A stretch of DNA of 64,000 bases from Stereocaulon alpinum (GCA_018257865.1 JAEUBA010000006.1:1-64000), one strand, 5' to 3'; shown: positions 47,219 through 58,982, numbered from the stretch's first letter. Translations and numbers: made by a program. Notes: generated by a model not told the origin, from the letters alone.

Positions 47219-47975
47219 TTAGCAGCATTTGCCCCCCATAGCAGAACTTATGCTGTTGTTCTGATCAGACACATTTACCCCTTGTGAAGGTCCCTGGTCC
47301 GTCTTCGATGTATCAATAATTCTCTTCTTGATGTCAGCCGCGAGGCTGTAGAAAGCCTTCTCAACATTGATGTTGCTCTTTGCCGAGACCTCCATGAATG
47401 GTATGCCGAGCTCGTCCGCTAATTGCTGTCCTCGCTCTACTGATACCGCGCGCTTTTCTTCCCAGTCGCATTTGTTACCGATAAGAATTTTGTTGACACC
47501 TTCGGTAGCGTGTTGTTCGACGTTCGAAAACCAAGTTCGGATATCTAGGCGCCTCTGGTTAGCTTTCTGCGGATCGAGGATTTGGTGCGGAGGTAGACGC
47601 ACTGTTGAAAGACCGCTCATCAGTGACATCGTAGACTAGCAGTATGCCCATAGCACCTCTATAATATGCCGTCGTGATTGTCCTGAATCTTTCCTGCCCC
47701 GCGGTATCCCATATTTGTAACTTGACCCTCTTGCCGTCTAGCTCGATTGTCCGGATCTTGAAGTCAATCCCTATCGTTGTGATGAATGATGGGGTGAAGG
47801 AATCTTCACTGAAGCGTAGCAGACAGCATGATTTGCCAACGCCGGAGTCGCCAATAAGAAGAAGCTTTATCTGCTTTCGTATTAGTCTGGCTGCGGTTGC
47901 TGCAGCACGGTACAGTGACCATTCTGCTATGCACCCAAGACTTACAAGAAAGTCGTAGTTGCGGGTTCCAGCCAT
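47219..47975 (-). CDS. SEC4: Rab GTPase, Sec4/Rab8 type
   Basis: Three exons (47946-47975, 47603-47870, 47219-47544) give 207 residues, the normal Sec4/Rab8 length. Introns are 75 nt (GTAAGT...GCAG) and 58 nt (GTGCGT...GCTAACCAGAGGCGCCTAG). Motifs: P-loop GDSGVGKS (17-24), TIGIDFK switch I (42-48), WDTAGQE (64-70), GNKCDW, SAK, and a C-terminal CC for double geranylgeranylation. The effector region ITTIGIDFKIRTIEL is that of Sec4/Rab8. The family drives post-Golgi secretory vesicles to the plasma membrane and recruits the exocyst, important for hyphal tip growth. The first exon encodes just ten residues (MAGTRNYDFL), typical of this gene in filamentous fungi. Confidence 0.92.
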
Positions 47976-48561
47976 GTTGTAGCGGTAGAAGAAGCAATTA
48001 CGGATGTGGACGGTGTAAGAATCTCAACGCTTGTATTCGTCGGAGAGAGGGCGGCCAGTCGATAATGAGTAACAGACTTCCTCAAGCCTAGTCTCGTGCT
48101 TTGTTACCGTCGCCACAGGGTGTGAAGTATAGGAAGAGGTGGCGTTGCAATTGTACATCTGTGTCGTGGTCGCACCGCTCTCATGATTGTCTGAGATCAA
48201 TCTGATTCGGCGCTAGGCAGACACTTTCACCGATCGCCGAACGTGACCGTTGGAGCTCTCGCTCTCAAGCCGCCCGAAGGAGGCCCATGCTTTCCATCAC
48301 GCAACAAAAGTCAGCTACACACATGTGTACTCATTGCTAAGCATTCTTTGTGGTGGCTTGATACTATGTATATGGGTATCTCTGTTATGTACACATGCTT
48401 GAATATGCGCCAAAAATGCAGCCCAGTAGCAAGCTGTTCGGTGGAGATCTTGTACTAGTAGCCCCAGTTAAGTACTGCTTTTCTGTTCTGCACTTGGGAT
48501 ACCTGTCCGAGGTTTGGACTCGTAGCTGTGCTTCAAGTCATTGCATATGTTCCAGATCTCC
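47976..48561. other. Intergenic: promoter of the Rab gene and 3' end of NCA2
   Basis: 586 bp holding the upstream region of the minus-strand Rab gene and the 3' UTR of the NCA2 gene. Pyrimidine/purine-rich tracts occur just upstream of the Rab start. No gene seen. Confidence 0.4.
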
Positions 48562-50751
48562 TCACCTCAGCCATTTGCAATATGCCCAGCGGATTCTTTC
48601 TGCAACCCGAATCTGGCGTTCGACACCAGTTCGAAGGTCCACCAAGTCATTCACTTCCTCTAGGAATTCGTTGAAAATCTCGCCAGGAAGGATGCGTCGA
48701 GCCCTCTCCCGAAGAACGTGGACTTCACAAAGGAGAATTCCATGGTCTTTGTACGACAGCATCCCGTTGTCAGTGGGTATCGAGCCGATCAAGAGACGAT
48801 CCACGTTCCTAACAGCCGAGGTCAGCATACACCCAAATAATCATGAAACTGTTACTGACCTTAGCGTCCGGATCAAGCTGCCCTGATTCCCACCTTGAAT
48901 GCGTCCTCTGCGTCCGGCAAAGACTCCACTGAGCCAGCGCGACACTCCGATACAAACCAAAATGCCAGGCGTAAGACCAACAAAGCTAATGGAATCATCA
49001 GCAATAAACAGCAATGGTTCTGGGTCAAGATGTACCCAAAGACAAGCTCTTGGCTTTTAAGGAGGTTATCAATGCCACCGACAGCAACCTCGACGTCAAC
49101 CTTGGTTTTCTGTATCTGAATGAGGAGCGCACGGATCAGGTCGCCTCTAATGGTACCCATAAACGGTCTTCGGAGATCTTTCTCGTAAGCTCTTAGGACC
49201 GGTGTCAAGTCTCCTTCTCTGACCTTAGCTCTGATATTCGCAATCTCTGCATCTGTCAGGCGAGCACCTCCGGATGCATCAGGGTTGTCGATAGCAAAGT
49301 CTACTACCATTCGCTCCAAGCTAGCTCTGTCACCTTGCAGGCTTTCTTTGCTCATGATCGCAATCTCGCTGTCTTTGTCGTGTCGTATAGTCCCTATCAC
49401 TTTCTTCGTAGGCTGCACCACCCAATTATTCCAGAAATCTATCGTGGTGTCTCCGAGGTCACGGATCCACCTGACAATCTCGGCTTTTCGACTGACAAAC
49501 ACACGCAGTAACGTACCAGATGAAAGGACCAGCGCTAATCCTGGAAGCCAATAGCGGACCAGACGAGAGGGTTTACCATATTTACAGACCAGTTGTTTAG
49601 TGGCAGCAAGATGACTAGGTACGTAGATTCGGAGGATGTGCTGAAGCCGAGCTCCAAGCCTTGTAGCTTGCGCAGAAGACTGGTCCTCGGTAGCGTGCTG
49701 AGTCGGTCCTGAGTCATCGTCCACACTCATAAATACCGTTTCTTCAAACTCATTAGCCCCAAGTTCAAGCACAGTGATGCTCCCAAGCACTGTCTCCATC
49801 AATGACACACTCTTTGAGACAACACTCCGCCATTCATCCTGGCTGTTAGACCGGCTTTTGGAGCTGACGGAGCCTTCGTCATTAACATCAAAGATCATCC
49901 CTTCATCCATAAGTATCCCGAGTCCGCTCGCGCTCATTTCACGGAGCTTCTTTAGATGCTTTCTCTTTAAACGTGCCTCCATTCGGCTCATAGTCAGGGG
50001 TGACAAGAACTTCGACTGCATGTCAGCTAGCGAGCGATCCCGCACGCTATCCTTAACTAGACCGTAGAATTGTCTCCAGCGATCTGATATTGATCCCTGC
50101 TTTTTCTCCTCATCATTGCTGTCGCCAGCACTTCGGATCGATTGAAGTCTTTGCCAGGCATCACTGTATATGTCATTGGCCCACCTCCAAAGACGCAACG
50201 GCGAAGTCTGGATCGTATACAGCCCGGTGTATCTATATGAGCCTAGAATTCCATTCCAATAACCTATATCACTGCTCAGGGGTAACGTCTGCTCCAACAA
50301 AACATTGAGAATGAGCCCATAAGTCTGCGTTGCAGCCTTGCTGACAAGAAGCCAATGGAGTTCCTGCTCTTGTGTCGTGTAGCCATCGCGTTCCTGATTG
50401 TTGGCTGCTGAGATGTGTACAGCTTGTGCTTGCTCAAGCGTCGCCAAGATGATCTCGGATGAGAGCAAGGCACGTGAAGAAGTTGCCGTGGAGAGGATCT
50501 TAATAGCAGCTTGTAGCTTCAGGATGCGATGTAGGTCAAGTCCCTGTCCGCTGATCGGATCACTGGGAAAGTGGTCTTGTGCGTCGTCTGAAGCAGAATG
50601 AAGCTCTGGTGAGGACGGAGCGGAGGGTTTTTTTAAGAGCTGTAGGCGATCGAGTTGGCCGTCAACTTGGCTGATGTGACTACAGGTTCGCTTAGCACAC
50701 GTGCAGCTCGGTGCATGATGCTCGAGATACTTACTCTATCACTAGAGACAT
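48562..50751 (-). CDS. NCA2: NCA2 family mitochondrial protein
   Basis: Four exons (50735-50751, 49036-50679, 48860-48985, 48562-48808) give 677 residues; introns of 55, 50 and 51 nt are all in phase. Exon 1 is only 17 nt: MSLVI plus a split Asp codon. Family marks are DLTPVLRAYEKDLRRPF and GTIRGDLIRALLIQIQKTKVDVE, VGLTPGILVCIGVSRWL as a membrane segment, a second one near WLPGLALVLSSGTLL, and the C-terminal NGMLSYKDHGILLCEVHVLR and FLEEVNDLVDLRTGVERQ blocks. Yeast Nca2 sits in the mitochondrial membrane and, with Nca3, controls the amounts of mitochondrially encoded ATP synthase subunits 6 and 8. The first intron was needed because the N-terminal frame (QVDGQLDRLQLLKKPSAP) has no ATG of its own. 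Confidence 0.9.
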
Positions 50752-51157
50752 CGTCGAAAAACCGCGGCCCAAAGCCGTCAAGGAGGTCAATATTGCATAG
50801 CAGGAGCACGCAGTCTCTTCAGACTCTGACTGCAGAGTCACAGTGCCAGCGGTCTCCCAAGGTCCCAGCCCGGACCTATGCTACAGACGAGTGCTTCTGA
50901 GAGCAATCCGAACATCTTGAAATTTCGTGTATGACAAGATAGCCGAAATCTAGCCGGTCCTTCTTGGAAGATTGTCAAGCCACCGGCAGGAGACCCTGCC
51001 GAAGACGTTTTTGGCCCGATGCGCCCTGAACCAATCAATAGCGTGATCGAGATTCGCCGCTCATTCATATAAAACAAATTCTTTTCACACAACCACAAGG
51101 CTACCTACCTACATCCCGTCCTTGATCCTGTAGTTGTCGTCGACCAACGTACCTACC
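50752..51157. promoter_or_regulatory. Divergent promoter region, NCA2 / sterol oxidase
   Basis: 406 bp between the two start codons. It contains a TATATAAA-like stretch (CATATAAAAC near 51066) about 90 bp upstream of the sterol oxidase start, and an AACCACAAGG stretch close to the start. No specific regulator site is asserted. Confidence 0.35.
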
Positions 51158-52230
51158 ATGTAAGCTTCATCAAAATCGCGATCGTCAAACCTTTATTGAC
51201 CGGTCTTCACAGGAACTCAACGTCCTTCCTGTTCGGTTCGTCTCCCGACACTTACTGGGCCCAATTCGACGAGATCTCCAAGTACAATGTCCATCTCAAT
51301 GTGTTCGAGCGCTTGTGGGCTGCGTGGTACGCCTACATGCAGAACGATGTCCTCGCCACAGGCATCATGTCATTTTTGATGCATGAATTTGTCTACTTTG
51401 GACGTTCTCTGCCGTGGATGTTAATCGACCGCATACCATATTTCAACAAATACAAGATTCAGAATGTATGAGCAGGCACTGTCGTCACAGAAGGATCTTG
51501 ATGGACTATGCTGACTGTCAAACAGCAAAAAGTCCCAACAGCTCAAGAGCAATGGAATTGTGCCAAGTTGGTCCTCCTATCGCACTTCACTGTCGAATTG
51601 CCTCAGATCTGGTGTGTAACCCTAGCGATCCTGTCTCTACCCTGTACAGTATCTCATTCTACTAGGCTCTTTCACCCAATGGCCGTATATGCTGGCCTTG
51701 CCACTGGCGTTCCTTTCCCATCTGTTCTTACCATGGCGTATCAGATCGCTGTCTTCTTCGTTCTCGAGGATACATGGCACTACTGGTCGCACCGAGCATT
51801 ACACTGGGGCCCTCTCTACAAGAACATTCACAAAATTCACCACCAGTACTCCGCTCCGTTTGGAATGGCCGCAGAATATGCCTCACCGATTGAGGTCATG
51901 ATACTAGGTCTTGGTACCGTGGGTGCTCCAATTCTGTGGTGTGCCATCACCGGCAATCTCCACATTTTGACCATGTACCTTTGGATCGTGTGTCGACTAT
52001 TTCAAGCCATAGATGCACACAGTGGCTACGAGTTCCCATGGAGCCTGCACCACTTCCTTCCATTCTGGGCCGGTGCCGAGCACCACGATGTCCACCATGA
52101 AAGGTTCATTGGGAACTACTCAAGCAGCTTCAGATGGTGGGATTATGTATTGGATACCGAGTCCGGACCCGAGGCGGCAAAGAAGAGGAGGGAGCGTAAG
52201 CTGGCAAAGGAAGGGAACAAGGTTCAGTGA
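51158..52230 (+). CDS. ERG25: C-4 methylsterol oxidase (Erg25 type)
   Basis: Four exons (51158-51159, 51213-51465, 51526-51611, 51666-52230), 301 residues. The start codon is split by the first intron (AT, then 53 nt intron, then G), giving MNSTSFLFG, which agrees with the MNST start I recall for fungal Erg25. Introns of 53, 60 and 54 nt are all in phase. This non-haem di-iron enzyme of the ER oxidises the C-4 methyl groups of 4,4-dimethylzymosterol in ergosterol synthesis. The three His boxes are visible: HRALH (156-160), HKIHH (169-173), HHDVHH (253-258). LMHEFVYFGRSLPW and VELPQIWLFHPM are family segments. Several hydrophobic helices precede the boxes, and the tail is Lys-rich (KKRRERKLAKEG), possibly an ER-retrieval-like signal. 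Confidence 0.92.
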
Positions 52231-52469
52231 ACCCCAAAAAAGGAGCCAGGACTTGATTAGACTTACACTAATGATAATGAGCGCAATTCGAATTATAATA
52301 ATTGATGGCGGCGCCTTTGTTCTTGTGAGTACGCTTAGAGTATAGAAGATGCATCGGAGGGTCTTGTCCATAGGGTAGTCCAATCGCTTGGCGTCAAATT
52401 GTCAGGCAAATGAAGCACAGTCACCATTGCGAGTAGGAGTTGTCGAAAAGTCGTCCAGACCAAAGCTCT

Positions 52470-53180
52470 TCATGTCTCTACGAAGCCGAAAACTTTCAAA
52501 GGCTCTGGCTCCACATCCATTCTCTCCTCGTGAGCCCGTGCCTGCTCGTCACACCATGCCGCCATCTCGACATCGTTGATGGTGAGACCCTCTGGTCTGT
52601 GCGTGGTCCACTGAATGAAAATGTGATTGTAGGCCTATCAAATACGTTAGGCTCGTTTACATCAAATGTAATAGTACTCTATATGCATACATTCCACCAT
52701 TCTGGATGATGGTTTCTAGTTTTGCACTCCTGTGCAACGGCATCCATAAAGCTCTTGCGTTGTGATCAGCTACGAATCGATACCAGAGAGAGCTATTATC
52801 GTACATACCCATGCTTTTTTGAATCCTTTGAAGTAGAAAGATCGCCTGATGCTTTTGCCTTCTAGACACAATTGCCAACGTTGCCCTCGGGCATCATCCT
52901 GGCCTGCGAGCAAAGGCTCCAACTTGGTCAAGACCTCGGTCACATTCTGGGCTTTAGATATCCGAACTTGGTGCCCTCCAAGCTTATGGACTGACTGACT
53001 TTGGCTCAATCCAGGCGTTTGACCGGGCGAACTCATAGCATTGAACACAGATGTTCTTTGATCACTGTAGCATTTCACGTTACTGAGAGATACGATTGGT
53101 TTAAAGCTAGCGCTCCGTAGACCACAAACGTGCCGATTGAATGCTTCCCAATGACAGCAAAGACGTGTATGTATGGACAT
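52470..53180 (-). CDS. Pterin-4a-carbinolamine dehydratase
   Basis: Three exons (52809-53180, 52691-52753, 52470-52634), 199 residues; introns of 55 and 56 nt. Core marks are RWQLCLEGKSIRRSFYFKGF, FMDAVAQECKTRNHHPEWWN (with the catalytic His pair) and WTTHRPEGLTINDVEMAAWCDE. The enzyme dehydrates 4a-hydroxy-tetrahydropterin and so recycles tetrahydrobiopterin after aromatic amino-acid hydroxylation; the human homologue also binds HNF1. Two starts are possible. 53180 adds a 48-residue basic leader (MSIHTRLCCHWEAFNRHVCG), which could be a mitochondrial presequence. 53036 (MSSPGQTPG) would give 151 residues, closer to the compact family size. The tail after the core is about 20 residues. It is convergent with the sterol oxidase, 239 bp apart. 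Confidence 0.85.
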
Positions 53181-53925
53181 TTGTAGTTGTGTTGAATGTG
53201 GTCCAGAAGTATTACCAATGGTGGATGATAAGGCTGAGCTATCCTTGGCACAGGATGACAGGGCGCGTGCGTACTACATTACGGAGGGTATCATCAACTG
53301 CTGTGGAATTAGGCGCTTCGTTCACTTTACTCACTCTCTTCACTATATGTCTCGCTCATCAATCTGGCAAAGCCATAAGTAATACTAGAGGATTGATCTT
53401 GGTTTCTATCTCAGTACGGCTCTGAAGTTGAAGAAACTCGATGAGACTGGATGCTTCATCATCTTGCCCAACGCCCACCGTTGAACGCATGAGGGATGAG
53501 AGGCATCATGAAGCTTTGAAGACACTCTAGGGGTCAATTTTGGAGACTCGCGAGTGCAAGAAGATGAACCAGGTGTACGAGATCCTCGCCGTTGCTACCA
53601 AAGGGTTCTAGTAAGTGCAGACCAACTTATGGGAAAGGCTATGGCACTCTGGCCTATCAACATGTGGAGCTTACCCCGCTAGGCAATGGTTCCGCTTGCC
53701 GGATTCCCATGGCCACCTTCTCGAAAACAATTTCCAGATTGCATATGGGCAGACGTTATGCTCATTACCTCACTCCTCCGGCAATTGAATGCCCTTCAAT
53801 TGGCGGGCATCCTTTCTGTTCCGCTTTCTCGTCGTTTCGCCACCCGTTCATTCCGCACTCTCTAGCTACTTATCTATAGCTTGTGTGCATTCCAGCTGCT
53901 AGCAAGGTAGTCCAGACAACCAGAG
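53181..53925. other. Protein-like fragments, unrecognised; no intact gene
   Basis: Two forward stretches look coding: VECGPEVLPMVDDKAELSLA followed by RARAYYITEGIINCC (53188-53290), and TRECKKMNQVYEILAVATKGF (about 53549-53610). They lie in different frames with stops between them. I do not recognise the family. This may be a further decayed gene or the promoter region of the neighbouring catalase pseudogene with chance frames. Confidence 0.3.
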
Positions 53926-56207
53926 GTGGCGTCTACGATCTCTAATGGTCTACAGAAGGTCATCAACATGGCTGGAGCTGCTAGCAACAACCCAAAGCTC
54001 GCCCAATTGGCTGAGCATACCGTAAATTACGATAACGCCCAGAATGTAAGGATTACCACCGATTTCGGCCAGAAAGTGAGCAACACGGACCATTGGCTTA
54101 GTGCCTCTACAGGGGACCATTATGGCCCGGCATTATTGGAAGACACCCACGGTCGAGAGAAAGCCAGTGTATATCTGATCTAGTACCCTTGCAACGACTG
54201 AAAATGTCTGCAGATCCATCGCTTTGACTATGAACGTATTCCAGAGCGTGTGGTGCACGCCCGTGGTGCTGGTGCATTTGGAACATTCAAGCCATACGAG
54301 AGCGCAGCAGATGTCACCAAGGCTGGGGTTCTAACCGACACCTCCCGCACTACGCCAGTGTTCCTCCGCTTCTCCACTGTTCTTGGAAGCCGCGGCAGCG
54401 CAGACACTGTCCATGACGTTCGAGGCTTCGCCGTCAAGTTTTATACCGAGGAGGGCAATTGGGATATTGTTGGAAACGAAATTCCAGTCTTCTTCATCCA
54501 AGATGCTATGAAATTCCCGGATGTAATCCACGCCGGAAAGCCTGAGCCAGACACTGAGGTTCCGCAAGCTCAGACTGCCCATAATAACTGCTGGGATTTC
54601 CAATTCATGCACTCTGAAGCTACTCATATGTTCATGAGCGCAATGTCAGACTGAGGCATCCCTCGCTCCTAGAGGATGATGCAGGGGTTTGGCGTCAATG
54701 CATTCACCCTTGATAACGAAAATGGCGAAAGGCATCTCGTGAAATTCCACTTCACCCCAAAGCTTGGCGTTCACTCGTTCGTTTGGGATGAGGCTTTGAA
54801 GTTGGCTGGACAGGACCCGGACTTCCACCGCAAGGATCTATATGAAGCTATCAGCATGGGCGTATTTGCCACATGGAAGTTTGGTATCCAGACTATTAAA
54901 GAGTCCCAGGCAGACGAGTTTGACTTTGACCCTCTGGATGCAACCAAAACTTGGCCTGAAGAGCTTATACCGATCAGATATATCGGAGAACTGGAGTTAA
55001 ACCGCAATGTTGACGAGTATTTTACTCAAACCGAGCAGGTGGCGTTCTGTACCAGCCATGTTATTCCCGGTATTGGGTTCTCCGATGATCCACTCCTGCA
55101 GGGCCGCAACTTCTCCTATTTGGACACCCAGCTCTCTCGGCTTGGCATCAACTGGCAAGAACTGCCGATCAACAAGCCTGTATGCCCTGTAATGAACCAA
55201 AACCTAGATGGCCAAGGACGGCATAGAATCACTGCAGGTCCGATCAAGTACTGGCCAAACCGCAAGGAGGCTGTTCTACCTGCTAAACCCTCTGAGGTTG
55301 GGTATGTCGATTACGCAGAGAAAGTCGCTGGCATGAAGGTACGTCTAAAGTCCAAGAAGTTCAGGGACCACATTTCCCAGGCGCAGATGTTCTGGAACTC
55401 TCAAACCCCCTCCGGAGAGAACACACATCATCGCCGCCTTCGGCTTCGAGCTAGACCACTGCGACGATCCCATTGTTTACAACCGTATCGTCGAGCGTCT
55501 TTGTGATATCGACAATGAGCTCGCCAAAGCCGTAGCCGAAAAGGCTGGGACCCCTAGTCCAACCAGCCATAGCAAGCCCAACGCCGGCAAGAAGACCAAT
55601 GTCAGTATGACTGCTTATAATGCAACAAAGCCTACTATTGCCAGTCGCCGTGTTGCCATCCTCGTCGGCGATGGCTACGATCCAGTCGCTTTCAATGGAG
55701 TCTACGCAGCTCTCAAGGCAGCAAAGGCTTTCCCGTTTGTCATAGGTCCCAAGCGCCAGACTGTTTTTGCGGACGGCGAGAGCAAGACTGGCAAGGGCAT
55801 CCAGCCTGACCATCATTTCGAAGGGATGCGTTCCACAATGTTCGATTCAGTTTTTATTCCAGGCGGCCTCCCACATCGAGACGCTGCGTAAGCAAGGCCG
55901 CGTTGTTCATTGGGTTCGTGAAACTTTTGGCCACTTGAAAGCCATTGGTGCAACCGGCGAAGGTATCAACCTTGTGAAGGCTGCTTGTGAGGTTGATGGT
56001 ATGAGATTCTCGGCCGCTGGCAGCCATGATGTCGTGGACTCTTATGGCGTTGTGACCGCCGGAAATGCCAAGCCAGAGAGCTTCAGGGAAACGTTGGATA
56101 TGGTCAAGGGAGCCAAAGACTTCATTGATGCGTACACCTTTGCCATCTCGCAGCACAAGAATTTTGACCGCGAGATGGATGGCCTTTCAGCGATGGTGGC
56201 CTACTAG
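53926..56207 (+). pseudogene. Large-subunit catalase with C-terminal DJ-1/PfpI domain, broken
   Basis: The frame can be followed for nearly the whole family length (roughly 700 residues). It resembles fungal spore-type (clade 2) catalases: KLAQLAEHTVN, ERIPERVVHARGAGAFG (active-site His), TVHDVRGFAVKFYTEEGNWD, NEIPVFFIQDAMKFPD, RNFSYLDTQLSRLG (haem-ligand Tyr), then a DJ-1/PfpI-like domain (VAILVGDGYDPVAFNGVYAA ... GRVVHWVRETFGHLKAIGAT). A 45 nt intron fits 54169-54213. Lesions: the start reads GTG (53926); two in-frame stops lie at 54652 (TGA for the Arg of SDRGIPRS) and 54670 (TAG for Tyr); frameshifts lie near 55420 (before HIIAAFGFELD) and near 55868 (after FIPGG). Sequencing error is possible for any one lesion but not for all. 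Confidence 0.88.
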
Positions 56208-56831
56208 GTTGGTAAATCGAGAGAGTGCATCATCGAGGGGGTGCTTTTGAAGCATTGAAAAGCACATAACAAATTAACAACCACGTGTCACCGGTATAAT
56301 ATGTTAGTCTAATGATAATCTGGGTGCCTATCACTCATCTTATCCGAGACTCGACGTCCTGGATTCTGTTCTGCTTGCACGGTTCGATAAGGCTCCTGTC
56401 GCCAATGCCGTTGCGAAGAATGGTAGATGCCAGGCTTTGCTTGGCTTCGGGGTGAGGCACCTTTGGCTCCATTTCTTGTACACTTGACTAGATCGCCAGC
56501 TGTTGAACGCTCGTGTGGTACCAGCGACGGCTCCAATTACTCCAGCCATTGACCACACCGAAGGTGTGCAGTAGCTTGACGAAGAAAGACATGTAGATGC
56601 TGCATCATATATATTAGTGAATTTGCCTATGCTACCTTTTCCCGCCAACCGCTCTCAAAGCTCGGCCATCCAGGCTGAGTCATCGCCCTGCACCAAGGTG
56701 CAAATTTCCATTCACTGCTACTTCTTACCTCATGCTCACAGCCTCATGCATGGCCCCATCTCGCCGGCAAAGACTCGCTTCAATGACATCTGAGAAGCAG
56801 ATTCCCACCACCAATATTCAGGGCTCTAGCT
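56208..56831. other. Intergenic, no gene recognised
   Basis: 624 bp between the catalase pseudogene and the 3' end of the RER1 gene. A minus-strand frame at 56340-56648 (102 codons) has a low-complexity Ser/Ala composition and no family resemblance, and is left uncalled. Confidence 0.4.
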
Positions 56832-57617
56832 TCAATGCCCACTTCGCTGGTTGTATCTCGCCTTACCGAACGTAAACGGGACATAGCGGTATTTGATCAT
56901 GTGCTGTATCTGTCTCCTCACTACATTATTCGATTGTCAGCCTTGTGCAACCAATCCCAAATACTAGCGCACCTGATCTAGGACTAGGCGGACTTACTTG
57001 TCAAACTGAAAAGTATGATGAAATACACCACCAAAACTGGCCAAAATACGGGCACATTGCAAACCTCGAACCACGTGCAGAAAAAGGCAATGGCAATCGC
57101 CCGTGTACTCGAGTGCCAAAACTTGAATTCAGGCAATCGCCTGATGAAAGGGCGAAATTCTTCGTCTTGCTTTGTAGGTAGCGTAGGTGCGGAGGCTTCA
57201 CCATCTTCGAGTCCTTCGTCTTGTGAGAGCGATGGGTCGAATTTTGGTTGGAGGAAGGCGAGGAAGAGGTTCAGGAGATAGATTCCCAGAGAATAGCAGA
57301 CTGGAGACAACCGATCAGTAAGAGCGTGTGTACGATATCGTAAAGGAAAGTGCGCACCGATGTACCAGCCTTGAGCTACTATAATGCGGATGAAGAAGAG
57401 GGAAAGGAGGACAGCTGTTCCGACCCATCGGTATGCTGTATAGGGCGTGCATTTGTCGAGGTAAGATTGGTATATCTGATGCAGAGGATTAGCAGCTTAT
57501 AACGTAGAGAATCTGGGTGACTGCAATGGCGATCAAGAAAGAGCATACTCTTCCTAGTCTCGATGTTTGGGCCGAAACTGCAGCAAAGGGGGTTTGCTCA
57601 GGCTCGGCTGAATCCAT
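56832..57617 (-). CDS. RER1: ER retrieval receptor RER1
   Basis: Four exons (57549-57617, 57358-57475, 56998-57300, 56832-56920), 192 residues, the family length; introns of 73, 57 and 77 nt in phase. Sequence marks are TSRLGRIYQSYLDKCTPYTAYRW, the AFLQPKFDPSL motif, EEFRPFIRRLPEFKFWHSSTRA, VPVFWPVLVVYFIILF, and the closing QHMIKYRYVPFTFGKARY block (quoted in parts). Four hydrophobic segments form the membrane domain. RER1 sits in the cis-Golgi and returns ER membrane proteins to the ER by recognising polar residues in their membrane spans. Exon 4 starts by completing the ATG of MRRQIQHM. A divergent promoter is shared with the enoyl-CoA hydratase gene. Confidence 0.93.
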
Positions 57618-57907
57618 CTCAAGGTCTTGTAGGGCGCGGAGCGCCTATAACAATTTCTGTAGTCACTCAAGAAAGTAGAGCGATGACGAATGGTGCAATG
57701 GAAAAGTGCGGATCTCTGGGTGGGATGAATGCGACTTTTTGGGCTTGATATTCGTTGGCATCTAAAACATCTAGATTCTCCCAAGCTCGCCAAGTAGAAA
57801 GAGCCTGTGATCGACAGCTAGCCTTTTCGGGATGGCGCAATTGAGGCTCTCCGCGCAGCACTAATAATTCGCCGAGCACTCGAATTTCCAGACAAGTCTA
57901 ATGTGCA
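57618..57907. promoter_or_regulatory. Divergent promoter region, RER1 / enoyl-CoA hydratase
   Basis: 290 bp between the two start codons; both promoters must be here. A short ATG at 57901 precedes the hydratase start by 7 bp in another frame. Confidence 0.4.
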
Positions 57908-58982
57908 ATGGCTACCAAAGTAATAGCTAGGCCTTTGGTCTACAAGTACTCAACGTCATCTTTCCCCAGGCTGGTCCGACCTTATTCCCAGCCTGTAACG
58001 AGACGATATGAGAATCTCATAGTAGAAAACCCTCATCCAGGCGTTGGCAAAAGTATACCCGCTCCATTTACCCACTCAATTGCACTACGAAGCCGTGGCT
58101 TATGTGTCAGTACTTAACCAGTCACCCTCAATCGCCCTAGAGCCTTGAATGCGCTCTCGTCCTCCCTCTTCCGAGAACTGAACTATGCACTACAGAACTT
58201 CGACGATGACGAGAGCATCGGTGCTATTGTGCTCACAGGCAACGAGAAGGCTTTTGCGGGTAAACTCACTTGTTGCTCACCATGCTACGAATAGCACCTT
58301 CTAACCAACTCGCCCTCAACAGCGGGAGCCGACATCAAAGAAATGAAAGATCTCACTTTCAGTAAAGCTTACAATACTAATTTCATCGCTTCATGGTCCT
58401 CTACAATCCCCAACATCCGCAAGCCAATTATCGCTGCTGTTAATGGCCATGCCTTGGGTGGAGGCTGCGAGCTAGCCCTGATGGCTGATATACTCTACTG
58501 CTCCTCATCCGCCACATTCGGTCAACCGGAAATAAAACTAGGCATTATCCCAGGCGCTGGCGGCAGCCAGAGACTTACAGCGGTCGTCGGGAAGAGTCGG
58601 GCTATGGAGTTGATATTAACGGGAAAGAATTTCAGCGGAACTGAAGCTGCGCAGTGGGGTGTTGCGGCTAGGGTCTTCGACACCGCCGAGGATTGCGTGC
58701 AAGGAGCTTTGAAAACGGCGTGGAAGATTGCGGAAATGTCACAGTTGGCGGTACGGGCGGCGAAGGAGGTAGTGAATAAGAGTCAGGAGACTGGATTGAG
58801 GGAAGGCTTGGATTACGAGAGGAAGGCGTTCCACGGACTGTTTGGAAGCAAGGATCAGAAAATTGGTGAGTCACTGTCCCTAGCCTACCCTTGCATTGTG
58901 CAAGCAAATTCCATACTAACAATGCAATTCAGGCATGTTCGCATTTGTAGAGAAAAAGAAGCCGGAATGGACTCATGAATAG
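57908..58982 (+). CDS. Mitochondrial enoyl-CoA hydratase (crotonase family)
   Basis: Four exons (57908-58052, 58122-58259, 58323-58865, 58933-58982), 291 residues; introns of 69, 63 and 67 nt in phase. It hydrates trans-2-enoyl-CoA in beta-oxidation. The start region MATKVIARPLVYKYSTSSFPR is basic and hydroxylated, a likely mitochondrial presequence. Motifs are LNRPRALNALSSSLF, KAFAAGADIKEM (oxyanion-hole segment), NGHALGGGCELALMADI and FGQPEIKLGIIPGAGGSQRL. The two catalytic Glu fall at residues 144 and 164, the spacing (and here the numbering) known for the rat enzyme. The protein ends FVEKKKPEWTHE, encoded partly by a 50 nt last exon. Confidence 0.92.

Noticed and set aside
58668..58922. 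Minus-strand frame in the hydratase gene
   Set aside because: Antisense shadow of exon 3 of the enoyl-CoA hydratase.
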